Assembly: GCF_009712475.1 (NCBI RefSeq)
Contig: NZ_VCJO01000002.1
Location: forward strand, 1 to 64,000
DNA length: 64,000 nt
Source: Micromonospora sp. CP22
Lineage (GTDB): Bacteria; Actinomycetota; Actinomycetes; Mycobacteriales; Micromonosporaceae
Direction: 5' to 3'
Shown here: positions 50,495 through 58,387 of the stretch, piece after piece
Layout of the letters: every line of letters begins with the position of its first letter
Numbering within the stretch: the first letter of the stretch is position 1
Notes under the pieces: model-generated
Databases searched by the model: none
Seen by the model: the letters and a program-made list of their open reading frames with translations, nothing else
Told to the model about the DNA's origin: nothing
Made by a program: the position numbers and the translations under genes

Positions 50495-51430
50495 ATGAGT
50501 GCTCGTCGCGTCACGCTCGTCGTGGCCCTCGCCGCCATGCTCGGGCTCGCCGGCACCGCTGTCGCCCACGCGGCCGACGATCCGGTCCTGACCACCCCGG
50601 GCGCGCCTGTGGTGGTGACGAACGAGCCACACCAGCTCACCCTGACCTGGGCACCGTCGGACTGGATCGGCGAGCCGGGCCAGACGCCGATCCGGCACGA
50701 GGTGCGGGCCTGGGTCGGCCCCAACGTCTACCGGATCCTCGGCACCACCACCGACGCCGACCTGACGCTCACCAACCTCGCGCCGGGCACCGAATACCGA
50801 CTCACCGTCTGGGCGTACGCCGATCGTGGGTACTCTCTCGACTCGCCCGTCACGCCGGTGCGCACCGCGTACGGAAAGGCGAGGGTGAGCTACCTCAACC
50901 TGAACTGGTCACCGACCGACAACCAGATCCACCACGCACTCGACATCGTCAACACCGGCACCACGCCGCTGGACCTGGCCGACGTGCGGGTCCGCTACCA
51001 CCTGACCTTCGAGGGTGGGAACACCTCACTGGTCACCAACTGCGACTGGGCCGCGATCGGCTGCGCCAACGTGCAACGCCACCTCCAGTTCTTCCCGCCG
51101 CCCCTACCGCCCGGCCCACCCGCTCCGCAGGTCTCGCCGTCACCGAGCACGTCGACCCCGACGCTCGCGCCGCCGACACCTACGCCCACGGTCTTCCCGC
51201 CACCCGGCACGCCGGTCCCCGGCTGGATCGAGCTGACCTTCGCGAGCAGGGAACTGGCCCCGGGCCAGTCGACCGGGCCCATCTACCTCCGCCACCATCG
51301 CCCGGACTGGTCGACGCTCGACGAGCGCGACGACCGCAGTTGGCAGCAGGCCACCGGCGGCTGGGCCGACAACAGCCGGATCACCCTGGACGTCGACGGC
51401 ATCCGCGAGTACGGCGACACGGACGCGTAA
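50495..51430 (+). CDS. Secreted fibronectin III plus split CBM3-like protein
   Basis: The 311-residue precursor has a signal peptide ending AVAHA before ADDP. A fibronectin type III domain follows (about 38-124; LTLTWAPSDW, LAPGTEYRLTVWA). Residues about 129-199 and 244-307 form the two halves of a family 3 carbohydrate-binding module: VSYLNLNWSPTDNQIHHALDIV, ADVRVRYHLTF, and LAPGQSTGPIYLRHHRPDW, NSRITLDVDGIREYG. A Pro/Ser/Thr-rich stretch of about 44 residues interrupts the module. It should bind cellulose or chitin-like glycan at the cell surface; no catalytic domain is present. Confidence 0.8.
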   Translation: MSARRVTLVVALAAMLGLAGTAVAHAADDPVLTTPGAPVVVTNEPHQLTLTWAPSDWIGEPGQTPIRHEVRAWVGPNVYRILGTTTDADLTLTNLAPGTEYRLTVWAYADRGYSLDSPVTPVRTAYGKARVSYLNLNWSPTDNQIHHALDIVNTGTTPLDLADVRVRYHLTFEGGNTSLVTNCDWAAIGCANVQRHLQFFPPPLPPGPPAPQVSPSPSTSTPTLAPPTPTPTVFPPPGTPVPGWIELTFASRELAPGQSTGPIYLRHHRPDWSTLDERDDRSWQQATGGWADNSRITLDVDGIREYGDTDA

Positions 51431-51499
51431 CCGGCCTCAAGCTCCACCGGGGTGTTGATCGAGCAGCCGGCCTTTCGGCTCCGTTCACCTCTCGGCGAG

Positions 51500-51958
51500 T
51501 CAGTTGGTCCCGGCCGACGACTCCGGAACGGGTTCGAGGACGAAGACCGGGATCTGGCGGTCGGTCTTGCGCTGATAGTCGGCATAGTCCGGGAACGCCT
51601 CGACCGCCCGGCCCCACCAGAGTGCCTTCTCGTCACCGAACACCTCACGGGCCCGGTACTGCGCGGTCACCTTGCCGTCCTGAAGCTCGATGATCGGGTC
51701 GGCGACCAGCGCGGCGTACCACTGTGGGTTCTTGGGCGCGCCTCCCATCGACGCGACAGCGGCGTAACGGCCCTCATGCTCGACGCGCATCACCGGGGTC
51801 TTGCGGAGCTTGCCGGTCTTGGCACCCCGGTAGGTCATCAGCACGATCGGCCGACCGGCGATCGTGACGCCCTCGGTCGTTCCGGTACGCACGATCTGCT
51901 CGACCTGCTCGCGGACCCACTCCAACGCGCTCGGCTCGTAGTCACCCGTCAATCCCAT
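51500..51958 (-). CDS. F420-dependent nitroreductase/deazaflavin oxidoreductase (DDN-like)
   Basis: The 152-residue protein starts at the ATG at 51958. The pattern [51 protein letters not shown] and [39 protein letters not shown] (in parts) is that of the mycobacterial Ddn split-barrel family, including the GxxTGKxRxTP F420-phosphate region. It reduces substrates with F420H2 in the cytoplasm. The substrate is unknown. F420 use supports an actinobacterial host. Confidence 0.92.
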   Translation of the reverse strand: MGLTGDYEPSALEWVREQVEQIVRTGTTEGVTIAGRPIVLMTYRGAKTGKLRKTPVMRVEHEGRYAAVASMGGAPKNPQWYAALVADPIIELQDGKVTAQYRAREVFGDEKALWWGRAVEAFPDYADYQRKTDRQIPVFVLEPVPESSAGTN

Positions 51959-52098
51959 ACCCCTCAAACTACGCGACCACCAGCCGAGTCACCGCCAAGC
52001 CGGGCTCGTCGATCTTCGAGGAGTGCCACCAGTCGAAAGGGACACATCACGGCAGCACAACTGCCTGATCGCGGGAATGGTGCGGCGTCACTCCCGGA

Positions 52099-53376
52099 CT
52101 AGATGATCTTGGGCAGGTGGATCTGATTGGTGGGTATCCCGGCGGCGGGGAGTCGGTGTCGGGCGGTGTCGAGCATGGCGGGTGGGCCGCAGACGTAGAG
52201 GTGCCGACTGGGGCGAAACTGGTAGAGGGCGAGGGTCAGTGCGTTGCCCTGTTCGGCGGGGGCCGCGCAGGGGTCGTGGGAGAAGGCCGGGATCACGGTC
52301 AGCCAGGGGTGGGCCTGGTCGAGTTTGTCCAGGGTGATCGCGTCGTAGAGGTCGTCCACGGTGCGTACGCCGACGATCAGGGTGACCCTGCGACCGTCCG
52401 GCGCGGCGGCGACCTGCTCGACCAGGGCGCGTAGTGGGGCCAGCCCCGTCCCTCCGGCGACCAGCAGCAGGTCCCCGACGGGTACGGCGGAGTCGGGCGG
52501 CGGGTCACCGGCCGCCTCGGAACCGGTCGGCAGGTTGAGGCCGATGTCGACGGGTGGGCCGAGATGGAGCAGATCGTTGGGGCGTACCTCGTGGACGAGG
52601 GTGTGGGAGACGGTGCCGGCGGCCACCGCGCGGACATGCAGCTCGACGGTGCCGTCGGGGCGTGGGGCGTTGGCCGGGCAGTACCAGCGCCACCGGCCGG
52701 GATGCTGCAGCAGGCAGAGCGGCACCGCCTGGCCGGGACGGAACGGCAGCCGCTGCCAGGGGCGTACCGTCAGGATGACGATGCCCTCGGCGGCCAGGTC
52801 GCGGCCGACCACCTCGGCCGGCCAGAACGCCGGCCCGTCGCCGACGAGCCCGGCGGCCCGCTCGATCAGCGCCCAGGCCCGTCGCCACCGTCGCTCCCAG
52901 TCGACCTGTGGCGGGCACAGTCGCGGCGCGACAGCTGCCAGCGCGGCGCCGATCAGCAGACCATGCTCGGGGCGCAGCCGGTACCGGCGATACACCCGGC
53001 CGAGCACCGTCAGCAGCGCCAACCGCCCGGCCCGGTCACCACCACCGGCGACCAGCCGGGCCAGCGCGGCCACGACCAGCGCCGCCACCGGTGCCGGCAG
53101 CGGCCAGCGGCCCGCCAAGCCCGCCCGGAACTCGGCGACGGCCCCGTCGATCACCCCCTGGCGGTCCGTGGCGAGGACTCCGGCCAGGTAGTCCGCGGCC
53201 CGCCGTCGCTGCGCCTCCGGCAGCCCCGGCCAACCGTCCAGCACCGGTCCACCGGCGGCGAGCTGCCGGGTCAGGTGCGCGGTGAGCCGATCCCGATCAA
53301 CCCCGATGAGGTACGCGGACAGCTCCGCGTCCGCCTCCAGCAGCCGCAACCACCGGGCCACCGCCTCGCGACTCAC
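52099..53376 (-). CDS. Globin-like plus FAD/NAD oxidoreductase (flavohaemoprotein-like)
   Basis: The 425-residue protein starts at a GTG at 53376 overlapping the DivIVA-like stop as GTGA. Residues about 1-155 look like a degenerate globin: LGRVYRRYRLRPEHGLLIGAALAAV. The proximal F8 His is a Tyr (Tyr129), while the conserved PEH follows. The FNR part (about 170-425) has the FAD region RPGQAVPLCLLQHPGRWRWYCPANAP, the NAD motif VAGGTGLAPLRALV and the terminal YVCGPPAML. It may have lost NO dioxygenase activity. It is the last gene of a coupled operon with the DivIVA-like and CRND-motif genes. Confidence 0.85.
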   Translation of the reverse strand: MSREAVARWLRLLEADAELSAYLIGVDRDRLTAHLTRQLAAGGPVLDGWPGLPEAQRRRAADYLAGVLATDRQGVIDGAVAEFRAGLAGRWPLPAPVAALVVAALARLVAGGGDRAGRLALLTVLGRVYRRYRLRPEHGLLIGAALAAVAPRLCPPQVDWERRWRRAWALIERAAGLVGDGPAFWPAEVVGRDLAAEGIVILTVRPWQRLPFRPGQAVPLCLLQHPGRWRWYCPANAPRPDGTVELHVRAVAAGTVSHTLVHEVRPNDLLHLGPPVDIGLNLPTGSEAAGDPPPDSAVPVGDLLLVAGGTGLAPLRALVEQVAAAPDGRRVTLIVGVRTVDDLYDAITLDKLDQAHPWLTVIPAFSHDPCAAPAEQGNALTLALYQFRPSRHLYVCGPPAMLDTARHRLPAAGIPTNQIHLPKII

Positions 53377-53663
53377 CGCCGCTCCCCACTTGGGCGGTGA
53401 TGGGTTGCCGGCCGGCAGTCGGCCTGCCGGGGTGCGGCCTGCCGGCGGTCGGCGTGCCGGGACTGCCACTGCCGCAACGCCTGCCGGATCCGCTCCGCCT
53501 CGGTGTTCGCGGTCGTCAACTCGCGGTGCAGTCTGTCGATCTCGTCGGCGGCTCGGTCCAGGTAGGCGTACACCTGAACCGGGTCCAGACCCCGCCAGCG
53601 CCGCTCGAACTCGACGGCGCGCACGTGATGTGGGTGCAGACGCTCCCCGGACAGGTAGATCAT
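53373..53663 (-). CDS. Small DivIVA-like coiled-coil protein
   Basis: The 96-residue protein has the short N-terminal DivIVA domain (LHPHHVRAVEFERRWRGLDPVQVYAYLDRAADEIDRLHRELTTA, shown in parts: HPHHVRAVEFERRWRGLD). A coiled coil leads into a basic tail (RQWQSRHADRRQAAPRQ). The first 40 residues match the membrane-curvature-binding end of DivIVA/Wag31. It is much shorter than Wag31. Start codon and stop codon overlap with both neighbours (ATGA), so it is translated together with the CRND-motif and globin-like genes. Confidence 0.82.
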   Translation of the reverse strand: MIYLSGERLHPHHVRAVEFERRWRGLDPVQVYAYLDRAADEIDRLHRELTTANTEAERIRQALRQWQSRHADRRQAAPRQADCRPATHHRPSGERR

Positions 53664-53914
53664 CGCCGGGGTGCCTCCTGCTCCGCGATCAACGCCCGCA
53701 CCTGCCGCTCGCTGAGGCCACGCCGGTCCAACACCCGCCGTCCCCAGCGATGCAACCGGCACGGATGCGGCGCGCGATCGTTGCGGCAGCGTGGTCCGTC
53801 CGGCCACTGCTCCGCCGCGTGTACGGTCACCGCCTTCACGGCGAAACCCACGTCCTCGGCGGTCACGTACGGCGGCATCGGCAGCTCGCCGAGCACCAGG
53901 TCTATCGAATCCAT
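53660..53914 (-). CDS. Small CRND/CRLHRWG-motif protein, paralogue 3
   Basis: The 84-residue protein is the shortest copy, almost only core: SIDLVLGELPMPPYVTAEDVGFAVKAVTVH, CRNDRAPHPCRLHRWG and LSERQVRALIAEQE (each in part). It starts at an ATG at 53914. The next two genes overlap its stop and start, forming a three-gene coupled operon. Linkage to a DivIVA-like protein and a globin-like reductase is the only hint to its role. Confidence 0.78.
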   Translation of the reverse strand: MDSIDLVLGELPMPPYVTAEDVGFAVKAVTVHAAEQWPDGPRCRNDRAPHPCRLHRWGRRVLDRRGLSERQVRALIAEQEAPRR

Positions 53915-54058
53915 GTCCCTCCCTGGCTGTGGTTACGGCACCGGGACGGGCGGGGACGGCGCAGCCACAACGGGGGACGCGGCACCGCCGGAGCCCAGCA
54001 CCCGCCCCGGGCCTCGAAATCCACCCTGATCTGAAGACTGCGCCGCCAACATGACTAC

Positions 54059-54090
54059 GCACTGCACCTTGCCGGTAACCGCACTGCACC
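54059..54090. promoter_or_regulatory. Direct repeat upstream of the XRE regulator
   Basis: GCACTGCACC occurs at 54059-54068 and 54081-54090, 22 bp apart, with a third CTGCAC (54104-54109). It is 54 bp or more upstream of the XRE start and may be its own binding site. Confidence 0.45.
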
Positions 54091-54143
54091 CTCTGGCGAT
54101 AGGCTGCACTTCAACCGATGCCGACGCGACGGAAAGCGGCACG

Positions 54144-54953
54144 ATGACCACGGTGCACCGGTGGACCGGCCTGGAGACAAGAGCGCTACGTCAAGCGCTG
54201 CGAATGAGCATCCGCGACTTCTCAGCTCATCTTGGGGTGGCTGAGCGGACTGTGTCCAAGTGGGAAGCCGGCCAGGAGGCAGTCCATCCACGGCCAGAGA
54301 TACAAGCCGCGCTCGACACTGTGCTCGACAAGTCCGCCGAGGATGTACGTGACCGTTTCGACGCTGCTATCGCCCTCACCCGAGGCCAAAGTCCGGCAGT
54401 ACCTTCCGCTGCCGACCCGTTGGGGGGCCTGACTGCGGTCTACCAGAGTCGATGTGACCTCACTGCGGCCATGCCGGCAGACCAACTGTTCGATGGCGCA
54501 CGAGTCGTGCGGGCCGCCGGCCTGTCACTCAACCTGCTCTGTCAGGACTACGCCGACCGACGTTGGCAGGAACTTCTGGAGCGGGAGGCCCGAGTCCGCT
54601 GCCTGTTCCTCGACCCGCACGGCACGTCGATCCAGTCGCGGGAGCGGGAGGAAGGCTTCCCGATCGGCCAACTCTCGGCGTTGACCAAGCTGAATATCGA
54701 GACCATGCTCCGGGTCCGCGACCGCCTTCCCGTCGCACTGCGGGAGAGGCTGGAACTGGCGACGTACGACGAGACACTCCGCTTCAACATCATCCTGGTG
54801 GATGACCTGTGCGTGGCCCAGCCCTATCTGGGAGACAACCGCGGCGTCGACTCTCCTGCCTTCGTAATGCGCCGGGGACAGCCAGGGGCAGGGCTGTACC
54901 CCGTGTTCGAACAGGTCTTCGAATCGCAGTGGCAGGGTCGGCGGGCACTGTGA
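54144..54953 (+). CDS. XRE-family regulator with a DUF5919-like sensor domain
   Basis: The 269-residue protein starts at an ATG after GGAAAG. Its N-terminal helix-turn-helix is LRQALRMSIRDFSAHLGVAERTVSKWEAGQ. Residues about 110-265 carry the DUF5919-like domain (FDGARVVRAAGLSLNLLCQDYADRRW, VRCLFLDPHGTSI, LATYDETLRFNIILVDD and VDSPAFVMRR). Such fusions are common in actinobacteria and the C-terminal domain looks like a small-molecule or nucleotide-sensing fold. The IMPase-like gene follows with GTGA overlap, so the two are co-translated. Confidence 0.82.
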   Translation: MTTVHRWTGLETRALRQALRMSIRDFSAHLGVAERTVSKWEAGQEAVHPRPEIQAALDTVLDKSAEDVRDRFDAAIALTRGQSPAVPSAADPLGGLTAVYQSRCDLTAAMPADQLFDGARVVRAAGLSLNLLCQDYADRRWQELLEREARVRCLFLDPHGTSIQSREREEGFPIGQLSALTKLNIETMLRVRDRLPVALRERLELATYDETLRFNIILVDDLCVAQPYLGDNRGVDSPAFVMRRGQPGAGLYPVFEQVFESQWQGRRAL

Positions 54954-55747
54954 ACGACTACCAGGCATACCTGCCGATCGCGGTGGAGGCTACCCGGCGA
55001 GCGGGGGACGCGATACGGCGGCAATCACCCGGCACGCTCTCCGCAAAGGGCGACCGGGACGTCGTCTCCGAGCTGGACTATGCGATCGAACGAGACCTAC
55101 GAACCTTCCTGCACGCCGAGACTCCCGACATCGGCTTCCTCGGCGAAGAGGAAGGACCGAGCGGATCGTCAAGCAGGCGATGGGTTCTCGACCCGATCGA
55201 CGGCACGTCGAACTACGTGCGGGGTCTGCCGCTGTGCGCGGTATCGCTCGCGCTCGTGGATGGCAACGAAGCGGTAGCCGGTGTCATCCAACTGCCATTC
55301 CTCTCAGCGACCTACACCGCTGCGAGTGGCGGGGGTGCACACGTCAACGGGGAACCGATCACGATCAGTGGAACCACCTGCATGAGTCAGGCACTCGTGG
55401 CCATCGGCGATTATGCGGTGGGTCCTGGGGCGGAGACGCGGAACCGCCTGCGGTTCGCCCTGACCAGCCAACTGGCAGCCGAGGTTCAGCGGATACGGAT
55501 GACCGGCAGCGCAGCGCTCGATCTGGCATGGCTCGCCGAGGGGCGGCTAGACGCCGCCCTGACCCTGTCCAACCACCCGTGGGACATGGCCGCCGGGGTG
55601 ATCATCGCGCGGGAGGCGGGAGCCGTCGTCACCGACGGCAACGGTGCTCGGCACGACATCACATCCACCATGACTCTCGCCGTCACACCCGAGCTCACGG
55701 GCCCAATCCTGGCGGCGTATCAGAAGGCCGCCGCCCTTGTTCGGTGA
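54950..55747 (+). CDS. Inositol monophosphatase family protein
   Basis: The 265-residue protein starts at a GTG overlapping the XRE stop. It has metal- and substrate-site motifs GEEEG, WVLDPIDGTSNYVRG and NHPWDMAAGVIIAREAGAVV. The complete DPIDGT and WD motifs suggest an active Mg-dependent phosphomonoesterase on a sugar or nucleotide phosphate (IMPase, histidinol phosphatase or CysQ types). The substrate is unknown. It is coupled to an XRE-DUF5919 regulator and followed by the truncated Mrr gene. Confidence 0.9.
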   Translation: MNDYQAYLPIAVEATRRAGDAIRRQSPGTLSAKGDRDVVSELDYAIERDLRTFLHAETPDIGFLGEEEGPSGSSSRRWVLDPIDGTSNYVRGLPLCAVSLALVDGNEAVAGVIQLPFLSATYTAASGGGAHVNGEPITISGTTCMSQALVAIGDYAVGPGAETRNRLRFALTSQLAAEVQRIRMTGSAALDLAWLAEGRLDAALTLSNHPWDMAAGVIIAREAGAVVTDGNGARHDITSTMTLAVTPELTGPILAAYQKAAALVR

Positions 55748-55841
55748 GTTCCCCCCGCTTTGATGGAGCGGTGGTTACCGGCCCGCGAAGGAGATCAAGG
55801 AGCGCTACGCGAACCTCGTCGCTCAAGCAACGCTGCGTACC

Positions 55842-56552
55842 GTGCACGAGCTGTTCGAAGCCGATCGTTCAGGACTCGTGGACACGATCGTCTTCAACGG
55901 CATTGTCGACACCACAGATCCGCGCACCGGAGCTTCCGTACAACCCTGTCTGGTGACGCTACGGACCACCCGCGAGGTTTTTGTCGGACTGAACCTCAAC
56001 ATGGTCGATCCCAGTGCATGCCTGCAGCATCTCAACGCCTCGGTGTCGAAGCGTCCGGCCGAGCTCGCGCCGGTTCGCCCGGTGCTGGAGTTCGACATGG
56101 TCGACAAGCGCTTTGTCGACCATGTCGACGTGCTGGCTGACCTCGACCAGCGGCCGAACCTGCTCAAGTTGAGCCCCACCGAGTTCGAGAGCCTTATCCA
56201 GAATCTGTTCGCCAAGATGGGGCTGGACACCAAGCAGACCCGGCCCTCGCGGGATGGTGGAGTGGATTGTGTGGCCTTCGACCCTCGTCCCATCTTCGGT
56301 GGCAAGGTCGTCATCCAGGCCAAGCGCTACCGCAATACCGTCGACGTCTCGTCCGTACGAGACCTCTTCGGCACGGTGCAGAACGAGGGTGCTTCCAAGG
56401 GCATCCTGGTGACCACCAGCGGGTACGGTCCCGCCTCGTATGAGTTCGCCTCGGGCAAGCCGCTGGAGCTGATCGACGGCTCCAACCTGCTTTTTCTGCT
56501 CGCCGAGCACGCGGAGGTGAAGGCCCGCATCGACCCAAGTGAGCTGGACTGA
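55842..56552 (+). CDS. Mrr-type restriction endonuclease, 5'-truncated
   Basis: The 236-residue frame starts at a GTG inside what looks like a longer protein. In-frame sequence before it (55785-55841, AKEIKERYANLVAQATLRT) matches homologues known to me but has no start codon; a stop precedes it at 55761. The C-terminal half is a Mrr-like PD-(D/E)xK nuclease: LSPTEFESLIQNLFAKMGL, the acidic position in RDGGVDCVAFD, QAKRYRNTVDVSSVRDLFGTV and GILVTTSGYG. Family members cut (often methylated) DNA. The N-terminal sensor part is missing, so it may be inactive or a minimal nuclease. Shine-Dalgarno support is weak. Confidence 0.7.
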   Translation: MHELFEADRSGLVDTIVFNGIVDTTDPRTGASVQPCLVTLRTTREVFVGLNLNMVDPSACLQHLNASVSKRPAELAPVRPVLEFDMVDKRFVDHVDVLADLDQRPNLLKLSPTEFESLIQNLFAKMGLDTKQTRPSRDGGVDCVAFDPRPIFGGKVVIQAKRYRNTVDVSSVRDLFGTVQNEGASKGILVTTSGYGPASYEFASGKPLELIDGSNLLFLLAEHAEVKARIDPSELD

Positions 56553-56555
56553 TCG

Positions 56556-57242
56556 ATGGCGAGCGACGTCGGCCGACCGAAGCCAACCCTGATCATGCAT
56601 TTCACGCACGTCGACAACCTGCCGCGCATCCTGAAGGCTGGCCGGCTCTTCTCGGACAGCAGCGTGGGTCCGCAGTTGGCGATCAATGTCGGCGCCGTAG
56701 AAATCAAGGCTCTTCGGCGGCGTCGGCCCGTCCCCTGCCCACCGGGCGGCTTCGTCGCCGACTATGTCCCGTTTTACCTCGCCCCACGCTCCCCGATGAT
56801 GTACCGGATCGCGCGCGACCACCGAGATGGCAAGCTGGGCTGTTACCCGGGAGGGGATGACCCGCTCGTCTACCTGGTAAGCACGGTGGAGCGGGTTCAT
56901 GCTGCCGGCCTCAGCTGGGTGGCGAGCGACGGCAACTGTGCCGTCGGGCTCACCACCTTTTCGACCAATCTCGATGAGCTGACCACGCTCGTCGACTGGC
57001 CCCTGCTACGGGCGGAAGTCTGGCGGAACATCCCTGAAGACATGGACCGGATGCGCCGACGAGCGGCCGAGTTCCTCGTGCACCGTGAGTTCCCTATCCA
57101 CCTACTCGTCGGTTACGCCGTACGGACAGCGCAACGGCGGGAACAGGTGAGGCAGGTCCTCCGTGACGCTGGCATGATCGAGCCGTACGTTGATGTCAGA
57201 CCGAACTGGTACTACGGATACACGCGGAGGGAGGTGCGCTGA
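56556..57242 (+). CDS. darT: DarT-type DNA ADP-ribosyltransferase toxin
   Basis: The 228-residue protein has the DarT/DUF4433 pattern: IMHFTHVDNLPRILKAG, YVPFYLAPRSPMMY with the NAD-binding region, and the catalytic Glu in RRAAEFLVHREFPIHLL. It uses NAD to attach ADP-ribose to thymidine in single-stranded DNA, halting replication. The next gene is its antidote (macrodomain), sharing one base (TGATG). The start at 56556 lies 3 bp after the Mrr stop, so the region may be one transcript. The module also acts against phage. Confidence 0.93.
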   Translation: MASDVGRPKPTLIMHFTHVDNLPRILKAGRLFSDSSVGPQLAINVGAVEIKALRRRRPVPCPPGGFVADYVPFYLAPRSPMMYRIARDHRDGKLGCYPGGDDPLVYLVSTVERVHAAGLSWVASDGNCAVGLTTFSTNLDELTTLVDWPLLRAEVWRNIPEDMDRMRRRAAEFLVHREFPIHLLVGYAVRTAQRREQVRQVLRDAGMIEPYVDVRPNWYYGYTRREVR

Positions 57243-58321
57243 TGATCACCGTGAGTCATGGAAACCTGCTGACCGCCGATGCCGACGCGTTAGTCAACAC
57301 CGTCAACACGGTCGGAGTGATGGGCAAGGGCATCGCTCTCCAGTTCAAGCGCGCCTACCCGGCCAACTACGCGGCCTACCGCGCGGCCTGCGCGAAGAAC
57401 GAGGTCCGGCTGGGCCGGATGTTCGTGTTCGACTCGACCCGCCTCGGCCCCCGCAGATACGTAATCAACTTCCCCACCAAGGGCCACTGGCGGGCCAACT
57501 CCAAGCTATCCGACATCCAAGCCGGCCTCACTGATCTCGTCCGCGTCGTACGCGAACGGCAGATAATGTCGATAGCGGTGCCCGCCCTGGGCTGCGGTAA
57601 CGGCGGGCTGGACTGGGACGAGGTTCGGCCAGTTATCGAGCAGGCGTTCGCCGAGCTTCCTGACGTGCGGGTGCTGCTCTTCCCGCCGGAGGGAGCACCG
57701 GATCCGGCCGACATGCCGGTGGCCACCGAGAAGCCCTCGCTGACCCCCGGGCGAGCCACCCTGCTGCGGGCCATCGACGACTACCTGCAACGAGCACGGG
57801 CCCTCGAACCACGCGACGGCGTCACCCTCCTGGAAATCCAGAAGATCGCCTACTTCCTCCAGGTCCTGGGACAGCCGCTACGTCTGAAGTTCACTCGCGG
57901 CCGGTACGGCCCGTACGCCGAGAACCTCAACCACGTCCTCGACCGGCTGGAAGGGCATTACCTCACCGGCTTCGGCGACCGGTCGGCACGGGTCGAGGAG
58001 CTCCAGCCGATCCGGCTCACCGCCGACGCCACCGAAGCTGTCGCAAGCTGGTGGACAGCCCAGTGCTCGGCACCGCCCGACGCCCTGGAGCAGCTTTCCC
58101 GGCTGGTCGACGGCTTCGAAGCGCCCTACAGCCTTGAGCTGCTGGCCACCGTGCACTACGCGGCTACGCTGACTCCGCCAACCAGCGACCTCGCCGAGTT
58201 GACCGAAAGAGTTCGCAGTTGGAGTGGCCGCAAGGCACGCCTTTTCACACGTCCGCACATCAAGCTGGCCTATGACCGGCTCCAGTCAGCCGGCCTCCTA
58301 CCCGTGCTGAATCCTGCCTGA
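57242..58321 (+). CDS. darG: DarG-type macrodomain antitoxin
   Basis: The 359-residue protein begins with a macrodomain (1-160): VSHGNLLTADADALVNTVNTVGVMGKGIALQFK (in parts), VINFPTKGHW and VPALGCGNGGLDWDEVRP, which removes ADP-ribose from DNA. The C-terminal half (about 170-350) is the DarG/YwqK-like toxin-binding domain with LLEIQKIAYFLQVLGQ and LKFTRGRYGPYAENLNHVLDRLEGHYLTGFGD (each in part). It should neutralise the DarT protein encoded just before it. Start and stop overlap ensures balanced synthesis. Confidence 0.93.
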   Translation: MITVSHGNLLTADADALVNTVNTVGVMGKGIALQFKRAYPANYAAYRAACAKNEVRLGRMFVFDSTRLGPRRYVINFPTKGHWRANSKLSDIQAGLTDLVRVVRERQIMSIAVPALGCGNGGLDWDEVRPVIEQAFAELPDVRVLLFPPEGAPDPADMPVATEKPSLTPGRATLLRAIDDYLQRARALEPRDGVTLLEIQKIAYFLQVLGQPLRLKFTRGRYGPYAENLNHVLDRLEGHYLTGFGDRSARVEELQPIRLTADATEAVASWWTAQCSAPPDALEQLSRLVDGFEAPYSLELLATVHYAATLTPPTSDLAELTERVRSWSGRKARLFTRPHIKLAYDRLQSAGLLPVLNPA

Positions 58322-58387
58322 TCGTCTGCGGAGTCAAGCTACTCGCTAGCCAGACGGTGAAGACCAGCAGGAATGGGAGGTTCCCGA

